Positions 1-12,018 of a DNA stretch of 64,000 nucleotides are shown piece by piece (position 1 is the first letter of the stretch; every line of letters starts with the position of its first letter). This DNA is from Isoetes taiwanensis. Taxonomy: Eukaryota > Streptophyta > Lycopodiopsida > Isoetales > Isoetaceae. The notes beneath the pieces are model-generated. The model searched no databases and was not told the DNA's origin. It saw only the letters and a list, made by a program, of their open reading frames with translations. The stretch is taken from positions 15,139,563-15,203,562 of the forward strand of contig JAJEKV010000021.1 of assembly GCA_021234155.1 (NCBI GenBank). The letters are read 5' to 3'. A program made the position numbers and the translations under genes.

Positions 1-2002
1 ATATGTTGTTAAGAAGATCGTTGAGGAATTGACTACAAACAAATCCAGTCCAATCCTCAAATTTTCACCTACGTACGCATTGCAATTGTGAAAACCTGGG
101 CCCACGATAGAACCAAAGTTACTGAATTAAACATACACTTCATTCGGTGATCTACCGCAAACGCGACATTGAGATGGGTATATGTTAACATCGCGAAACA
201 TTGCGCATATTTTCACAAAGGCACTTCCCTCGGGTTAAATTCAAAACAGCTCGCTAGATGTAAGTTGCATTGTGTGATGAAGGAGGAATGTTGAATTTAG
301 GTTTGGTTCATCACACATTCTCGAGGTCAAGATAATTCATTAATGCTACATATTACTGTACAGATGTTATACAGGAATTGATCAGAGTTTGGCTAGCCCT
401 AATGTATAGTTCAGGGCAAATATCATACTATTGAACCTACAAAGGTTATTTAAATTCATGGTCTTTGTACCATAAGTTCAAAAGTTGGGTTTATCCCATA
501 TAGTTATGATGTATTTGGCCCGATACTATGGAGGGAAACTCCATATGAATAGGAACTCGGCTAGTCGGCCGATTCCGGTGCCATAACCGCCGAAGTTCCT
601 CCTATAAGACAACAAAGAGGCCGGCTTATTGATTGAGCTGGTCCGGGGATAGATCTAAGGAGGAATTGTAGATTGAATTTGAGCACTGTGGTTGTATTCT
701 CAACGGGTCAACATTGCTACAGTATTAGGTCAATCCCATTTCTACAGTAATATTTGCTACAATATTCCTATGGTTCTTAATGATATTATTTTAAGTTAAT
801 ATATTGCCTTAGGAATTGTTATGCTATGATCATTGTCTTGATGGTATCCATAAATTCATCAAGCAAAATTTGAAATAGATTGAATTAGATTCTCTATTTC
901 TAACATCTGTTAGTCCGATCAGCTGGCAAGCGGTAACTTATGGCGATGCTGAAACTCATAAAGATTGAGCACAAGAGGGCGTTCTGCATGCCTCCTTCCT
1001 ATCCTACTGTGGTAAGCATTTCGCTAATAATCCTACCGGCTCAATCGGATACCTGCGGGTAGACTATGGTTGTATGTCAAATTCATTTGCATTGAGGCAG
1101 AGCTGACTCTTGACTGTACGGCAGCATTCACCGTGGTGGCAGCATCTGAAGTTTTGTGGTGATAGTATCCGAAGTTTGTGCTTGTGTCTATATGGTTCTA
1201 TTAAGCGTACCGATTTGAGCCATACATCAGCTTCAAATTTGTAGTTGCCTAATTCAAACATCCAAACCTGCCATACCTGATATTCCGCTGCTACACTAAT
1301 GTCGCTCTTTTTACATCTTTGTTTTAGTCATATCCAATTGCAAAAGCTAGAGGTGTGCAGATGAAGTTAGAGGTATGCAGCTCACGCTCAGCTTGAACAA
1401 ACTGCTCAAAGGGGAAATTTCACAACCTTGACAGAGTTCATAGAACTTGACCTACAGAGAATCAAACAGGTCTTGAAAGCCACATAATTGCAAAGGAAAG
1501 ATTTGATTCACTCTAAAGCAAAGACTCATTTAAGTCTTTGTAACAATTAATTTGAGGATTTTGCATAGCCGCTTGTGCTACATATCCAAAGGCGTGGCAT
1601 GGTGAGAAGATTTTGGGGAAGCGTTTCAAATTCTTGTCTTCTCGTGGAGAGCTGTGAAGCAATCTATGTTCCTGGTTCACCCTGGGCCATAGTCGTCCAA
1701 ATTATTATTCTTATTTAGAAGCACACGACATTTAAGAGATAGAGTAGCAACAAATCGCATTATTGAGACATTTTGGCTTGGATTTCCATTACTACGTACT
1801 TCTTTGGCTTCCTTTATATTACATATTTTCTTCTTATACTCTATATCTATCCGCTTAATGGTTTGTGACCATTGTCATTTTTTTTATATTACTCGCCATT
1901 TCCATATCCATAGATGATGTTTTAATGCATCCTTTGGACCAACATTTAATGTTTGCTTTTGATAGTTATTAGTACTGACATGAAGTCATAAAGTTACGAT
2001 AA
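1..2002. other. Gene-free stretch, nothing recognised
   Basis: No open frame longer than about 65 codons and no protein motif was seen on either strand. The sequence is moderately AT-rich and otherwise plain. A short phrase (gaggtgtgcag-like) is doubled near 1,350-1,385. Confidence 0.5.
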
Positions 2003-2515
2003 GCTTGCTTTTAGTTATCGATAAAATTTTTAATATAATAACACACACAACTACTCATTAACATTATTAACACAAACCATTGCATTTAACACATTTAAAT
2101 TGGGAATCCTTTAAACCCCTTTGGTTTGGGTGCATATTCACACGGGGTTACTCCGCAACGAGAATCATTTGACAGGCATATATTTGCCCTATATTCCAAG
2201 ATCTGACCGCATAGCTTAACCTCGCTTGTGGGGTATGCATGCAAGTTTTTACATAATGTATATTAAGATTTACAAAATACTATAAGGTTTGAGAGAATGT
2301 ACTTAATGGTGTTAATTTTGTACATGTATTGTAAATATATTTTGAGCCTGCCCTAATGAACCCCCGCGGTGAATATGCACCCAAACCAAAGTTTAAGGGG
2401 ATTTTAATCTAAATGTGTTAAATGCAATAGTTTGTGTTAATAAAGTTAATGGTAGTTGTGTGTTGATTGTTATATTAAAAATTTGGGCCCTGGGCCCCTA
2501 ACTAAAGCAAACATA
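2003..2515. mobile_element. Foldback/MITE-like element with long terminal inverted repeats
   Basis: The left arm (about 2,003-2,150) reads as the reverse complement of the right arm (about 2,361-2,515). They match over roughly 120-145 bp with a few indels, including the shared stretch GTGAATATGCACCCAAACC near the inner ends and ATATTAAAAATTT near the outer ends. The ~200 bp between the arms has no coding potential. Long inverted arms around a short non-coding core are what a MITE or foldback transposon looks like. A related single arm lies at 30.7 kb, so this is a dispersed family. I could not define a target-site duplication or assign a superfamily. Confidence 0.75.
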
Positions 2516-2859
2516 GGTAAACTCTTATGGCCTTAAATATTAATTACTAAAAGCACAATTGATAAAGGGTTTGGTCTACTTAGCTAATCGGATATGACGT
2601 AAGGTTGAATATCCGCTGACTCCGCCTCAATAGCGCATAAATATGGGACTCACCTTTGTATAGTCTCGGTGCCTCGTCATCGAACGCTCGTCCATGGCAT
2701 CATCTCACCACTTTGCCGAGCAGCGATACCAGACACATAGGGCAATTTCGAGACGGCAGGTTCCTTGGCCTAAACATCAGAAAATATGCTTTGTCCTTCA
2801 GAATCACAAGGAAGCTTCCTATCGGCCATGGAAAGGTCCTTTTGTCTAACTAGGGTCCA
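2516..2859. other. Gene-free stretch, nothing recognised
   Basis: No supported feature. Weak similarity to the sequence before the third copy of repeat A (around 5,070-5,200) suggests repeat A may extend further left than I can prove. Confidence 0.4.
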
Positions 2860-3620
2860 TCTAGATGGCCAAGTGTCCCGAGAAGGACACGGAGGCTCTC
2901 ATTTGTCTCATACCACCTTCTATGGGAATCTTATATAGCGAAGGCATACATGTTAGCACCGCAACAATACTAATAAATACTATACCACTAAATAAGGGTG
3001 GCCCATCATCATCAATACAACTAGCAATGTACCAACATAACAAAGCGAACCCATCATAAATAAGGCTCCTGCCGAGCTATGGGGGCCAACCTACCGCGCC
3101 CTCTCGATAACAACAGACGTATATAACATGGCATTGGTCGCATAGAACAATGGCTAGGGTAGTTCACTCCATCCACTGCGGCACACTTTATATATAGGGT
3201 CAAAACATGTTGTGGCGTGATTGTAGCTCTTCCTGAGATGCAAGTAATTCATGGAATCACTCATGAGACTACTCGAAGCTACATCCCCCGTCCGATGAGG
3301 CAGATTAGAGGCCCCTTCCCGCAATAATGATCCCCCTGATGTGCTAGAGAATGCGTGCCTCACTAACACCCCTCGTGATCCGCACTAATTTGAACCTCTA
3401 AAATTTATGAGCCGCCTCACAAGCACTGGCCGAGTCCGTGACGTCATAGGGCATTTTTCCTCGCGAGCCGTGAGGTGTTGGACCCATACCCCGCCTCTAA
3501 ACGCTGAGGACCGAATTATGGGCCTAGCACACCGTAGGAGTCTTGTGGCCACGTGCTAGGCAAGACTCCCACCCTCGCTTCACTATTGTACCTTTTATCT
3601 AGTGTCAACCACGATATAGC
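2860..3620 (+). repeat. Repeat A, copy 1 (direct)
   Basis: This segment matches 5,310-5,850 in the same orientation and 4,160-5,000 in the opposite one. Anchor phrases are CTTCTATGGGAATC, CATACATGTTAGCACC, GGCGTGATTGTAGCTCT and GAGACTACTC. Copies differ by many substitutions and small indels, so the duplication is old. The part from 3,420 to 3,620 (with GGGAGTCTTGCCTAGC on the minus strand) is shared only with copy 2. No coding frame is conserved between copies. Confidence 0.8.
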
Positions 3621-4159
3621 CTATGACACTATGTGGATCGAGAATAACTTGGGCTAAGCTAAAAGGTTTTTATTAGATATGCTACTATTTGTAAGTAAAT
3701 AACCCACTAGGCTTAGTAAAAGTCAGCCTAACTAGGGTACATACCTCGGCCCAACCCATTGGCCAGGGAACGCACATAGTTTGGAGGGCAAATTAGCCCC
3801 ACGCCTCGCCTGCACCGATTTGGGGAGAGTTGGAAAAAAAGAGGAGCTACCAGCCGCTTTGACCGCAATTTCGGCATGAATGAAAAGTCTTTCTCGATAA
3901 TGGCTCTAGCCAAGAGACCGTTAACTGGCGATAGTCTCGCTTCTGTGATTTCTTGGATTTCTCGATAGAATGGTTACTCTTTATGTGTTACTAAGTTGAT
4001 GATGGATACTTTGATTATGATTGTGTTCTCTTTCTCGCTTCTCCCGTGTGTTTGGGGTTAAGGGAGGGTAGGTAGAGATGAAAGCCTCAGAAGTAGAGAT
4101 GTCTCTAGCTAGAAACCCTAAGACTCCAAGAAATGCGCTGCCCGTGCACAAGAGCCTAC
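3621..4159. other. Spacer between inverted repeat-A copies, nothing recognised
   Basis: This spacer lies between the inward-facing ends of copies 1 and 2 of repeat A. I see no coding motif, only short frames of under 70 codons. Confidence 0.4.
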
Positions 4160-5000
4160 TTGGCTGGATGCTATGATGACCCAACACTAGACAACGGGTA
4201 TGATGGTGAATCGGTAAGGGTCTTGCCTAGCTTGGCTAAGCAATACTTGCGAGAAGTTATGAGTAGCCCACACCGAGTGTGGGCTCTGCACGTCCGACAC
4301 TCTTCAGGTCGCGCAGAAGCAATGCCTATATGGACGTCTCGACTCGAATCCAGCGCCGTGAGCCGACCTTTAAATTTAGGGGAGTGTAAGTCGGATATAG
4401 CTGGGGTGTCATTGATATAAGCACGGTCCTCCGCACACCTTCGTGGATTCGCCATAACGGAGGGGATGCCTCCTCACCTACCTCATCTGACCGAGGAGAT
4501 GTAACCCTGAGTAGTCTCATAGGGTGATTCCAATGAGATTGGCGTCCGAAGTCTATAATCACGCCATAGCATGTTTCGCTAACCTATCCGCGAAAGTGCG
4601 TACGGCGTTTTAATAGAGTGGACTAATTCAGTCATTGTTCCATACCAACGCCAGCGTTATACCTCAGAAACTGCTGATTCCTGGTGACCCTCACCGTCAC
4701 GTAATCTCTAAGGAGTCCGGAACCAGTAGGTTTCGGTCATGGTGGCTATGGCCTATGTCATCTCGTTTTTTATAGCTATTTATTGATGAAGATGGATAGC
4801 CACCCTCGCGGTGGTATATTATTTTGAGCATGATTGTTGTGTGCTAACATATATATGTACGCTTCGTTGTATAGGATTCTATAGAAGACGTGGGACAAAT
4901 GGTACCTGCAGCCGCCCGACACTTGACCATCCCAAGTGGTCTGCTACGAGGGCCCTTCCATGGTGATGCAGCTGCCTTTGGGAGCGGAATTCTATTTATA
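4160..5000 (-). repeat. Repeat A, copy 2 (inverted)
   Basis: Read on the minus strand, this follows copies 1 and 3. GAGTAGTCTCATAGGGTGATT, AATCACGCCATAGCATGTTT and GTGCTAACATATATATG on the plus strand are the reverse complements of the copy-3 landmarks. Together with copy 3 it forms a long imperfect inverted repeat with a loop of about 200 bp (5,001-5,209). The 95-codon open frames here are mirror-image shadows on both strands and are not conserved in the other copies. Confidence 0.75.
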
Positions 5001-5209
5001 TGATGGGAGCATCGTAGGTGATTCCTCGAGCATCAGCTGGTATCGCAGGCGCAACAGTATTTACTAACTTGTACCATGCATGATGGCCATGTGACGGACT
5101 AACGCCAGCCATTTATCATCCACGGGCCTTAGGAACGCCACCTCCTTACGAAATACAACTTTAATTTTATAACATATAATAGATCCACAGGTTTCCCCGG
5201 CCTCAATCC

Positions 5210-5850
5210 ATATGATGCTCCCCATCGTGATAATTTCGAAATCTCCTCCCATGGCCATTTACCCATCACCATGGAAGGCCCTCCGCTCCCACTACCAGAT
5301 GGCTATGTCCGTGGACACTCTGAGGTGTCATTCGGCCCCATGCCTTCTATGGGAATCCTATATAGCGTATACATACATACATGTTAGCACCTGGTAACAA
5401 TACTAATAAATAATATACCACCACAAAGTGTGGCCCATCATCATCAACAATACAACCAACATCGTAATATCAACATAACAAAGGAAATGCACCATAACAA
5501 GGGCTCTACCTGACTCAAACTCATGGGGTTGACTGACAAATAAGGCCTCTGATGTAACATGGCATTGGATGGCATCTAACAAGGGTGGTCCATTCATCCT
5601 ACTCTCCCTGCACACACTTCGCGCATAGGGTCAAACATGCTATGGCGTGATTGTAGCTCTCTCTGCAGACGCAATCTCAAGGAAATCACCCTATGAGACT
5701 ACTCCAGTTACATCTCCCGTGTCCTATGAGGTGTCAGGAGACGCCCCCTCCCTGCATGACGGATCTCTGGTGTGCTAGGAGAATACGCGGCTACACGCTG
5801 GACTTCGCGATCCGCATTCTAATTTCATAGCCTTTTAGGTCTCTACCTCC
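5210..5850 (+). repeat. Repeat A, copy 3 (direct)
   Basis: This is in the same orientation as copy 1, with the ordered anchors CTTCTATGGGAATC, ACATGTTAGCACC, GTGGCCCATCATCATCA, GGCGTGATTGTAGCTCT and GTGTGCTAG. The match ends around 5,850, just after GCGATCCGCA and TAATTT. The outer ends lack TG...CA borders, a primer-binding site or a polypurine tract, so I do not call copies 1 and 3 LTRs. Confidence 0.8.
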
Positions 5851-6689
5851 TTTAATCCCACAATGTGGAGTGTCGTAAAGAGAACTATCATTATACACAT
5901 CCATCCATCCATAGCCCTAGAATAGAACATGTAACAGAGATTAAGCATACATCTATTCATACAAGGGTTAATCCTAGCCATCTCTAGCATACAAGGGTTA
6001 ACCTATGACTATCTAAGGAATCTAAGCTATCTATTTTATTAACTTAATCACTTAGATCCACTATCTCTCCGTTCTCCATCATTTTGGCCGGGAAGGTTGA
6101 ATGTACAGCCTGGCCCACCACCTCCCCCACACCAATTGGGTCAAATTGGGATGGAAGCCCCAATTTTGTGTCCCAAATTGCAAGCCCGGCTTGTCCAATC
6201 GATTAGCCGTGGCAACTCTAGGTTGGTTAATATTAACTAATTTAATATTTTAACCCCTTCAATATTAGGTTGCTTCAATCAATTAGGTTTAGGGTTAGGT
6301 TTCCAAAATTTTAATAATTAATGATTAACATATAGCTACCCTTAGCTTATACACACCACGCAACTAATAATTATAGCAGAAATGTTGACCCATGACACAC
6401 CTGTGTATTTCATTAGATCTATGTATATGAACGTTCCATGTTGGCTCCATCTTCAAATGTCTTGAAATTTGGAAAGATGTTACAAAATGAGCAAAATAGT
6501 GAGCACGCTACTGCAACCACAACCTCACCTAAGTTTTGGTCCACCTGCTGAAAAGCATAGCTTTGAACCACAGCGTTCTTTTATTCAGATTTAAAAACCT
6601 ACATGTAGATCCGTGGAGGTGTGGTTTTACTAACTAACGGTATTGTTTTTGTTTTGACAAGGAAACGCCCTGCAATCGCTATTTTTAAG
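5851..6689. other. Gene-free stretch, nothing recognised
   Basis: No gene was seen. The phrase CATACAAGGGTTAA occurs twice near 5,955 and 5,990, and CCATCCATCCAT occurs near 5,900. Confidence 0.4.
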
Positions 6690-6977
6690 GATCGGTTTTT
6701 ACTTTTAGGACGGTTGTTTTTAAGGAGGTATGTTTTTGTTAAAAGAACGTGGTTTTTCCTTTGAGGTAGTGGTGTTTTAAGGAGGTGTAGTTTTGAGGTG
6801 GTTTTATAAAAGTGTAGTTTTTTTAAGGAGCCGTGGGTCTTGTTTTTAGGACGCGGTGGTTTTAAGGCATATGGTTAAAGTTGAACCCGTGGGTTTTTCT
6901 TTGAGTGTGGTGGATATTTCTAAGGAGGTGTAGTATTTGAGGCGTTTATAAGTAAGTGTAGTTTTTTAAGGAGGTTT
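6690..6977 (+). repeat. T/G-rich ~140 bp tandem duplication
   Basis: Two adjacent copies (about 6,690-6,831 and 6,832-6,977) share TTTTTAGGACG, GGTTTTTCTTTGAG, TAAGGAGGTGTAGT and AAGTGTAGTTTTTTAAGGAG in the same order. The region is strongly T+G biased on this strand. It is non-coding. Confidence 0.7.
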
Positions 6978-7290
6978 TTTCTACGATGTATGGTTCTCTA
7001 AAGGGTGTCAGATTTTAAGGTTCTTTTTATAGCCAATTTTGTAAGCATCATTATACAATCATTGCACTCCCTCCCCATCCATATGACACCCCATAAAAGT
7101 ATTCATATATGCTTTCGTCGCTATATGCCATGTGTAAAAATGCAATATCTCATCTATTGTCCTCTACCCCCTCGTGGCTTAAGTAGAAAACTAGAAAGCA
7201 AAGGCATTATGAAGATCCCAAAATTGAATTGAACTGGAATTTAACCTTGGGCATCCATGGGGACCAACAAGCCCATCGATCCAATGCAGA

Positions 7291-7312
7291 GGGAGGGAGG
7301 AGGGAGGGAGGG
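7291..7312 (+). other. G-quadruplex-type GGGA run
   Basis: Five GGG runs are separated by single A residues or by AGGA, which fits the standard G3 quadruplex pattern with very short loops. It lies in an otherwise unassigned stretch (6,978-7,480). Confidence 0.6.
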
Positions 7313-7479
7313 AGATGCGCTGGGCTACATGATGACTTAGAGATGACGAGAGACAAACACGTAGAGAGAATAATGCAGATATATATGGGGAGAGATGGAG
7401 AGATGGGTGAGAGTGGAAAACCCAACCTCACCTTGAGAGATGATCTCACTCTCATCAAACCAAGTAGGGCTGCCATTGC

Positions 7480-8290
7480 CCACTAACCAAACAATTAGCC
7501 TTAATTTTCACCGAAAAACCCGCCTCGAATGTTTCCTTACTAATCAAAACCGCATTTCCCCGCTTCTGATCTTCGCTGGCCAATTCCAATTCTTGCCTGG
7601 CATCCAATTTCTCAAGCAATTAGCCGACACGATCCGTATTTGTCGATTTCTCGTGATCCATTTGCATTCTATTTTGAGCATCCATACATTAAGTTTTAAA
7701 CCCTCAATTTCAGTTTTTAAGTCTTCCTTATTCCCTACAATTATCTCGCGAATCGATGTCTGCTGCCTCTGATCTCTTTGCCAAAGGCAAAGAAATTTTC
7801 GCGGCTTCCTCGGGTTGAAAATGGCACCAAGAAGGACTGAAAATGACAGCCGTATCTCCATGGATGTGCATTTGAGACTAATTCCGAGCCAATTCCATTC
7901 CAAGACAAAATTAAAGGAGAAAAGATCCAAATCCTATATTGAGCCAAATTCATCTTCGATATTAGAGTGAATCTTTTGAACCGACCGCTGGCCTTTGTTG
8001 TGCAATTTCCAGAAAGAAAATCTCGAAAGTGATAGACACCAAGAATAGGAAGTCTCCCCGTGTAATAATGCATCAAGGTGTCTCCACCTTCCTCAATCTC
8101 TTTAAACGAGATGAAATTAGTAACCAATGGCACCCCTCAACCTCCAATACATACAATGGAGGGAAATTCATGATCAAATTGCAGCCCTCTTTGTTGGGGT
8201 TTAGTGAGCCGAGACAACTCAAGAACAAATGGGATAAGTCAGGCAGTTGGCACCAAAGATGAGAAGGAGGCTTGCAGCCACACACCTGCT
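7480..8290 (-). pseudogene. Unidentified decayed coding block
   Basis: Minus-strand frames of 70, 130 and 128 codons overlap or abut in different registers from about 8,285 down to 7,544. They join into a plausible protein if small frameshifts are allowed. The last part (about 7,750-7,560) reads as a charged, Glu/Lys/Gln-rich helix suggestive of a coiled coil (NKEDLKTEIEGLKLNV). I recognise no family. A gag-like or LINE ORF1-like remnant would suit the surroundings, but that is inference only. The antisense frame at 7,440-7,772 looks less protein-like. Confidence 0.3.
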
Positions 8291-9368
8291 CTCAAATCCA
8301 TCAACTTGGCAAGGTATGAGAGAATGGAAGAGGTGAAGCATGGTGTTACCTCGTATAATCCACCCAAAATGTGACGAGCGCATTTAATTTGGGAATGAAG
8401 CTGAGGTCAAGTAGACTTTTGCATACAAATTCTCGAATCTTTCATGAATGACACTTCTTTTACCATAAACACGCAGCATAATGGAAGACCACTTTGAAGA
8501 TCCACCCAATTCAAATAATAATGTGAACATCGGAAACTGAGCCGCCCAAAGGATGTAATATCCAATCAATAGACACCAACAGAAACCGCATGCATTCTTC
8601 AAGTCCTGTGATTACCGCATGCAATCAGCCCTCGAGTTTGTGGAAAACCTACAAGTAGGAAGAAGTCTAGGTTGCGTATAGATGAGGACATTGCAATGGG
8701 AATATCACGATGGCAAGAACATTTGGGGACACCGAGGTGAAGAAATTAGATTTCATGAAAGAAAAAAGTGCAAGAAAAAATTGAGTTGGTTAGGGAATTG
8801 AAACAATAAGGTTTCCATACAACAACTTAAAAATTGTTGAGTCCATGGCTGCAATGACTCAAAGCATTTGTGAAATGACAAAGGAGACATTGCTCTAAAT
8901 TGCTAAATTGGTCAGCTAAAACAAAGATTAGAGGTCAAGCCAATTTTTATGCTTTTAATCGTCTATTTTGAACTGCCTCAAAACCCACTAGTATTCCTAA
9001 ATATTGAATGACTTGTAATCGCCTCTATTTCTTTAGTATTAATTATTGTCTTCTAGTCACAATCACCCCACCAGAAGGCTATTTAAACTTTTCTTAATTC
9101 CTTGCATTATGCAAGCCGCTCAGGCCAATATGGTTCCTGGATCGGAATCGTAAAAACTCGAGATCTCGAAGTTCCTTCTTCATCTTTCCTCCGCTTTCAT
9201 ATTCCACGCCTCGAGAATCTTCTTCTTTCTTCCAGCTCAAGGCTTCATATTTTTCTCAATTACTCTCATGGCTCTACTACCAAATAAGAACTGAGATAGT
9301 AGTGTAGATGGTCCCGAAGTTCAAGGCTGGATAATCCTGTGGCCGCCTTTTAGAACGCTCGTAAAACC
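8291..9368. other. Gene-free stretch, nothing recognised
   Basis: Only frames shorter than 75 codons are present and none has a recognisable motif. Confidence 0.4.
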
Positions 9369-9539
9369 ATGTGCAAGAAGAAAGCCAAGAGGAGAATGAA
9401 GAAAGCCAAGAGCAGCAAGAAGAAGTTGCTTTTCTCCCCTCCTCGCCGAGTAGCTAACCCTCGGCGGAAGTCTCGGTCCCACAAGCCAATCCACCGCAGC
9501 CTATTCCAAAACAGATCAAGTATTGATTTTTTGAGATAG
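9369..9539 (+). CDS. Short Lys/Arg-rich open frame, doubtful
   Basis: An ATG opens a 56-codon frame that is extremely basic at its N-terminus (MCKKKAKRRMKKAKSSKKK) and continues with Pro/Arg-rich sequence. The basic run comes from two near-identical copies of GAAGAAAGCCAAGAG, so it may simply be a small purine duplication. No family is recognised and no promoter or neighbour supports expression. It could be a nuclear-localisation-like piece of a lost gene or chance. Confidence 0.12.
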   Translation: MCKKKAKRRMKKAKSSKKKLLFSPPRRVANPRRKSRSHKPIHRSLFQNRSSIDFLR

Positions 9540-9542
9540 AAG

Positions 9543-10374
9543 CTAATATTAAGCCGATAAGTTTCAGGAATGGGTCAGCACTGACATAAGAACCGGATTG
9601 CCCATATGGAGTGTTTTACGCGAAGTACAATGAAAAATGGTGCCTCCAAGAGATAATTTAAATGTAACCTTCGCAGGACCTTTGTCCCGTGATTTGAGCA
9701 AAAAAAAAAATTGTTATGTCCATCTTTTTTTTTGTGTTTTATATTTTCATTTTGAAACAGTTTCTTATATATAAAATGGTACGCATGCCATTTTTTTTTT
9801 TTGTCCGATGTAACCGTTTCGGTTCCGGATGTATTAAGAAACAAATTTTGTCCTCTATTGATGCATTTCCTATGCTCTTTTGAAAGACGGTTTTTTGGTT
9901 TTATGCCGGAAGTCATTTGGGCTCACATTGATTGGTAACAAAGTTATCGAGATACCGACGCTTTGTCAGCAAGTATGAACATGTATTGAACTTTATGAAT
10001 ACAAACGCGGGTTTACCTACTTATTCCTCGTGTTGTTGATATTTTATAGTCTTAGTGTGTATTAATGTGAAGTCATTTGATCAAATCAGTGGACATGCCG
10101 TCAGCTTTGATAATGAAAGGTATTCGAGCTCTAATCCATGTGTCACAAATTAAGCTCTAAACTCATGTTACAAACACCATTTAACTTTCATAATTTCGTG
10201 AATAATACACCTACGTAGAATTAAAGAGATCAAATCGAATACAATTGAATATGGATTTCATTTTCTTGGCTAAGCAAAATTCATTCATTCAAAGGATGAC
10301 ATGTCCATCCACATTCTCAAAATAGGCACGCGGCCTCATTTTGATCACCCTGCTTTTTAAGGACTCGCTTCATG
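9543..10374. other. Gene-free stretch, nothing recognised
   Basis: AT-rich, with several A and T homopolymers (near 9,700, 9,725 and 9,790). The 113-codon minus-strand frame is Lys/Asn/Phe-rich, as expected from such composition, and has no motif. Confidence 0.4.
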
Positions 10375-11700
10375 GCTTCGTTTCATAGTAATATATCGGG
10401 TGGAGGGTCGCCTTCAATTGGCAGCATATCCCACTTTGTCTTCCATTATACAAAGTTCCAAAGAACACAACATGCATGTATGATCTTGAGGCTTTGCCAA
10501 CATGTACGTGCAAGTGTCACCCCAAATTTTTCCTTCACAATGCCAAATCCATTTTCACACAATATCTCCGGGCCTCTCTACGCATCCTTTTGTTAAACTT
10601 ACTATATGCACCCCGATTTTGAGGAAAGACTTTAAGGAGAAAGGGCCTTGCTAGAATAAGCTGAATCACCTAATAATAATGGTGGAATAGTTAATCTAAC
10701 TTCCCTCGTTAGTAGGTCAGCTCTTCTTCGCTACACTGTGAGTCACCACAAAAGTTCTTGTAAAATTTGTTTTGAAGCAATTTTGTTAAATGGAGCTCTT
10801 CTTGAACTCCGTTGGAATCATGGATCGAACTCGCTCTAGTTAAGCACAAACATTTATAAACAATCAAGTATGTGTCATAATTCTCCTGTATGAGACATGA
10901 GTGCCTTCTTATGTCTCGGGCCGTGAATAGTCTTCTCTCATTGTCCTTTTTTTGGGTTTCCTCCATAAAAATATGGGAACCGGCCCAATCGCATTCATAT
11001 ATATATTGGGCAACCCAGCTGCATCAGCGGAATTCCTGCATCACACGGAGTTAATCTTGCTCCCCGTGAGGTACTGCAACAAAACCACAGCTGCTGACAC
11101 TCAAGTCAATACAAGCTTGACTTTCTTGGTATATTTCAAGACCGTTGCTTTCCCCAAATATAAAAATCTCTCTGGGCCCAACATGGGCGGGCATATCCTC
11201 GCGGTGCTAGAAAATACGTAACCATAGCAATCGGCTTCCTTGATCAACAGGGGCCTTACTTTAATCCCGGCCCGACATACATAAGGCACAATTAAATCTA
11301 CCAAATGTGGCTCTCTTCATCCCGTAAAATTGGGGCCACATATCATCTTCGGTTGATGGCGCATACCCCAAGCATGGTTATCGATATTATCCCACTGTTC
11401 TTGCCTTGGAGCAAGCAATCCAAAATCTTCTTTGGTGGTCTTCTAACCCTACCGAACCTACAACCATTAAGCCGCAGATGCACAAAAAGCATGGCTCATT
11501 GTTATCTTCTAAAACCTCATTATCGAATAGGGTCATTGGGTCTGAGCTCGTTGAGTTCCAGTAGCTGCAACAAAAGTATCTCTGTAATGCAAATCCGAGT
11601 GTCAAAGCTCGAAAAAGCATGGCAATCATGCCAAGAATGACCGGATCCATGGTTTAGTGGCCGAATCAAAGCCCGAGGCAAAACTAGAAATGAAATATCT
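10375..11700 (-). pseudogene. PIF/Harbinger-type DDE transposase, frameshifted remnant
   Basis: Read on the minus strand, the order of motifs is that of a Harbinger (DDE_Tnp_4) transposase. An N-terminal FYGMKRATFGRF stretch lies near 11,310. FVAVPHGEQ and VMQEFR lie near 11,070-11,030. GLPNIY, followed by a mutated form of the AIDGSHI box carrying the first catalytic Asp, lies near 11,020-10,970. LGDSAYSSKALS has the second Asp at codon 10,665-10,667. ENGFGIVKEKFG has the catalytic Glu at 10,554-10,556. The closing LKIIHACCVLWNF corresponds to the usual cysteine/Leu-His-Asn helix. The motifs sit in all three frames with several stops, so no intact protein is possible. The Asp of the first box is disrupted. 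Such enzymes cut and paste DNA flanked by short inverted repeats, often with a Myb-like partner, which I did not find here. The N-terminal limit is approximate. Confidence 0.85.
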
Positions 11701-11948
11701 TGATAGACCGCCAAACCAAGAAAAACAAAAGCTGAATATCCCACGCTTATTTTGAATGGAACGCTACTTACGAATTATCCCACAAAGAGTTCGTCAGCCG
11801 GAATGGATGCACGATCTAAACCTAAAATGTTGTACCGTTTCATAACCAGGCTGTTAAGCTCGAATTGTTCTCCTCCTCCCAAAAAAATATTTATACCCGA
11901 GGAACCGTGATGTGACGAGATGGATTTTACGCAGCATGTACGTATGCA

Positions 11949-11962
11949 AGAGAGAGAGAGAG

Positions 11963-12015
<53 letters not shown>
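11949..12015 (+). repeat. (AG)n microsatellite
   Basis: About 33 AG dinucleotides with one AGCG interruption, followed by a GAAGTGAAGTGAAGTG-like decay. Confidence 0.95.

Positions 12016-12018
<3 letters not shown>

Noticed and set aside
2860-5850. Repeat A copies 1 and 3 as LTRs of a retrotransposon
   Set aside because: No TG...CA termini, primer-binding site, polypurine tract or gag/pol motif between them. The internal interval contains an inverted third copy instead.
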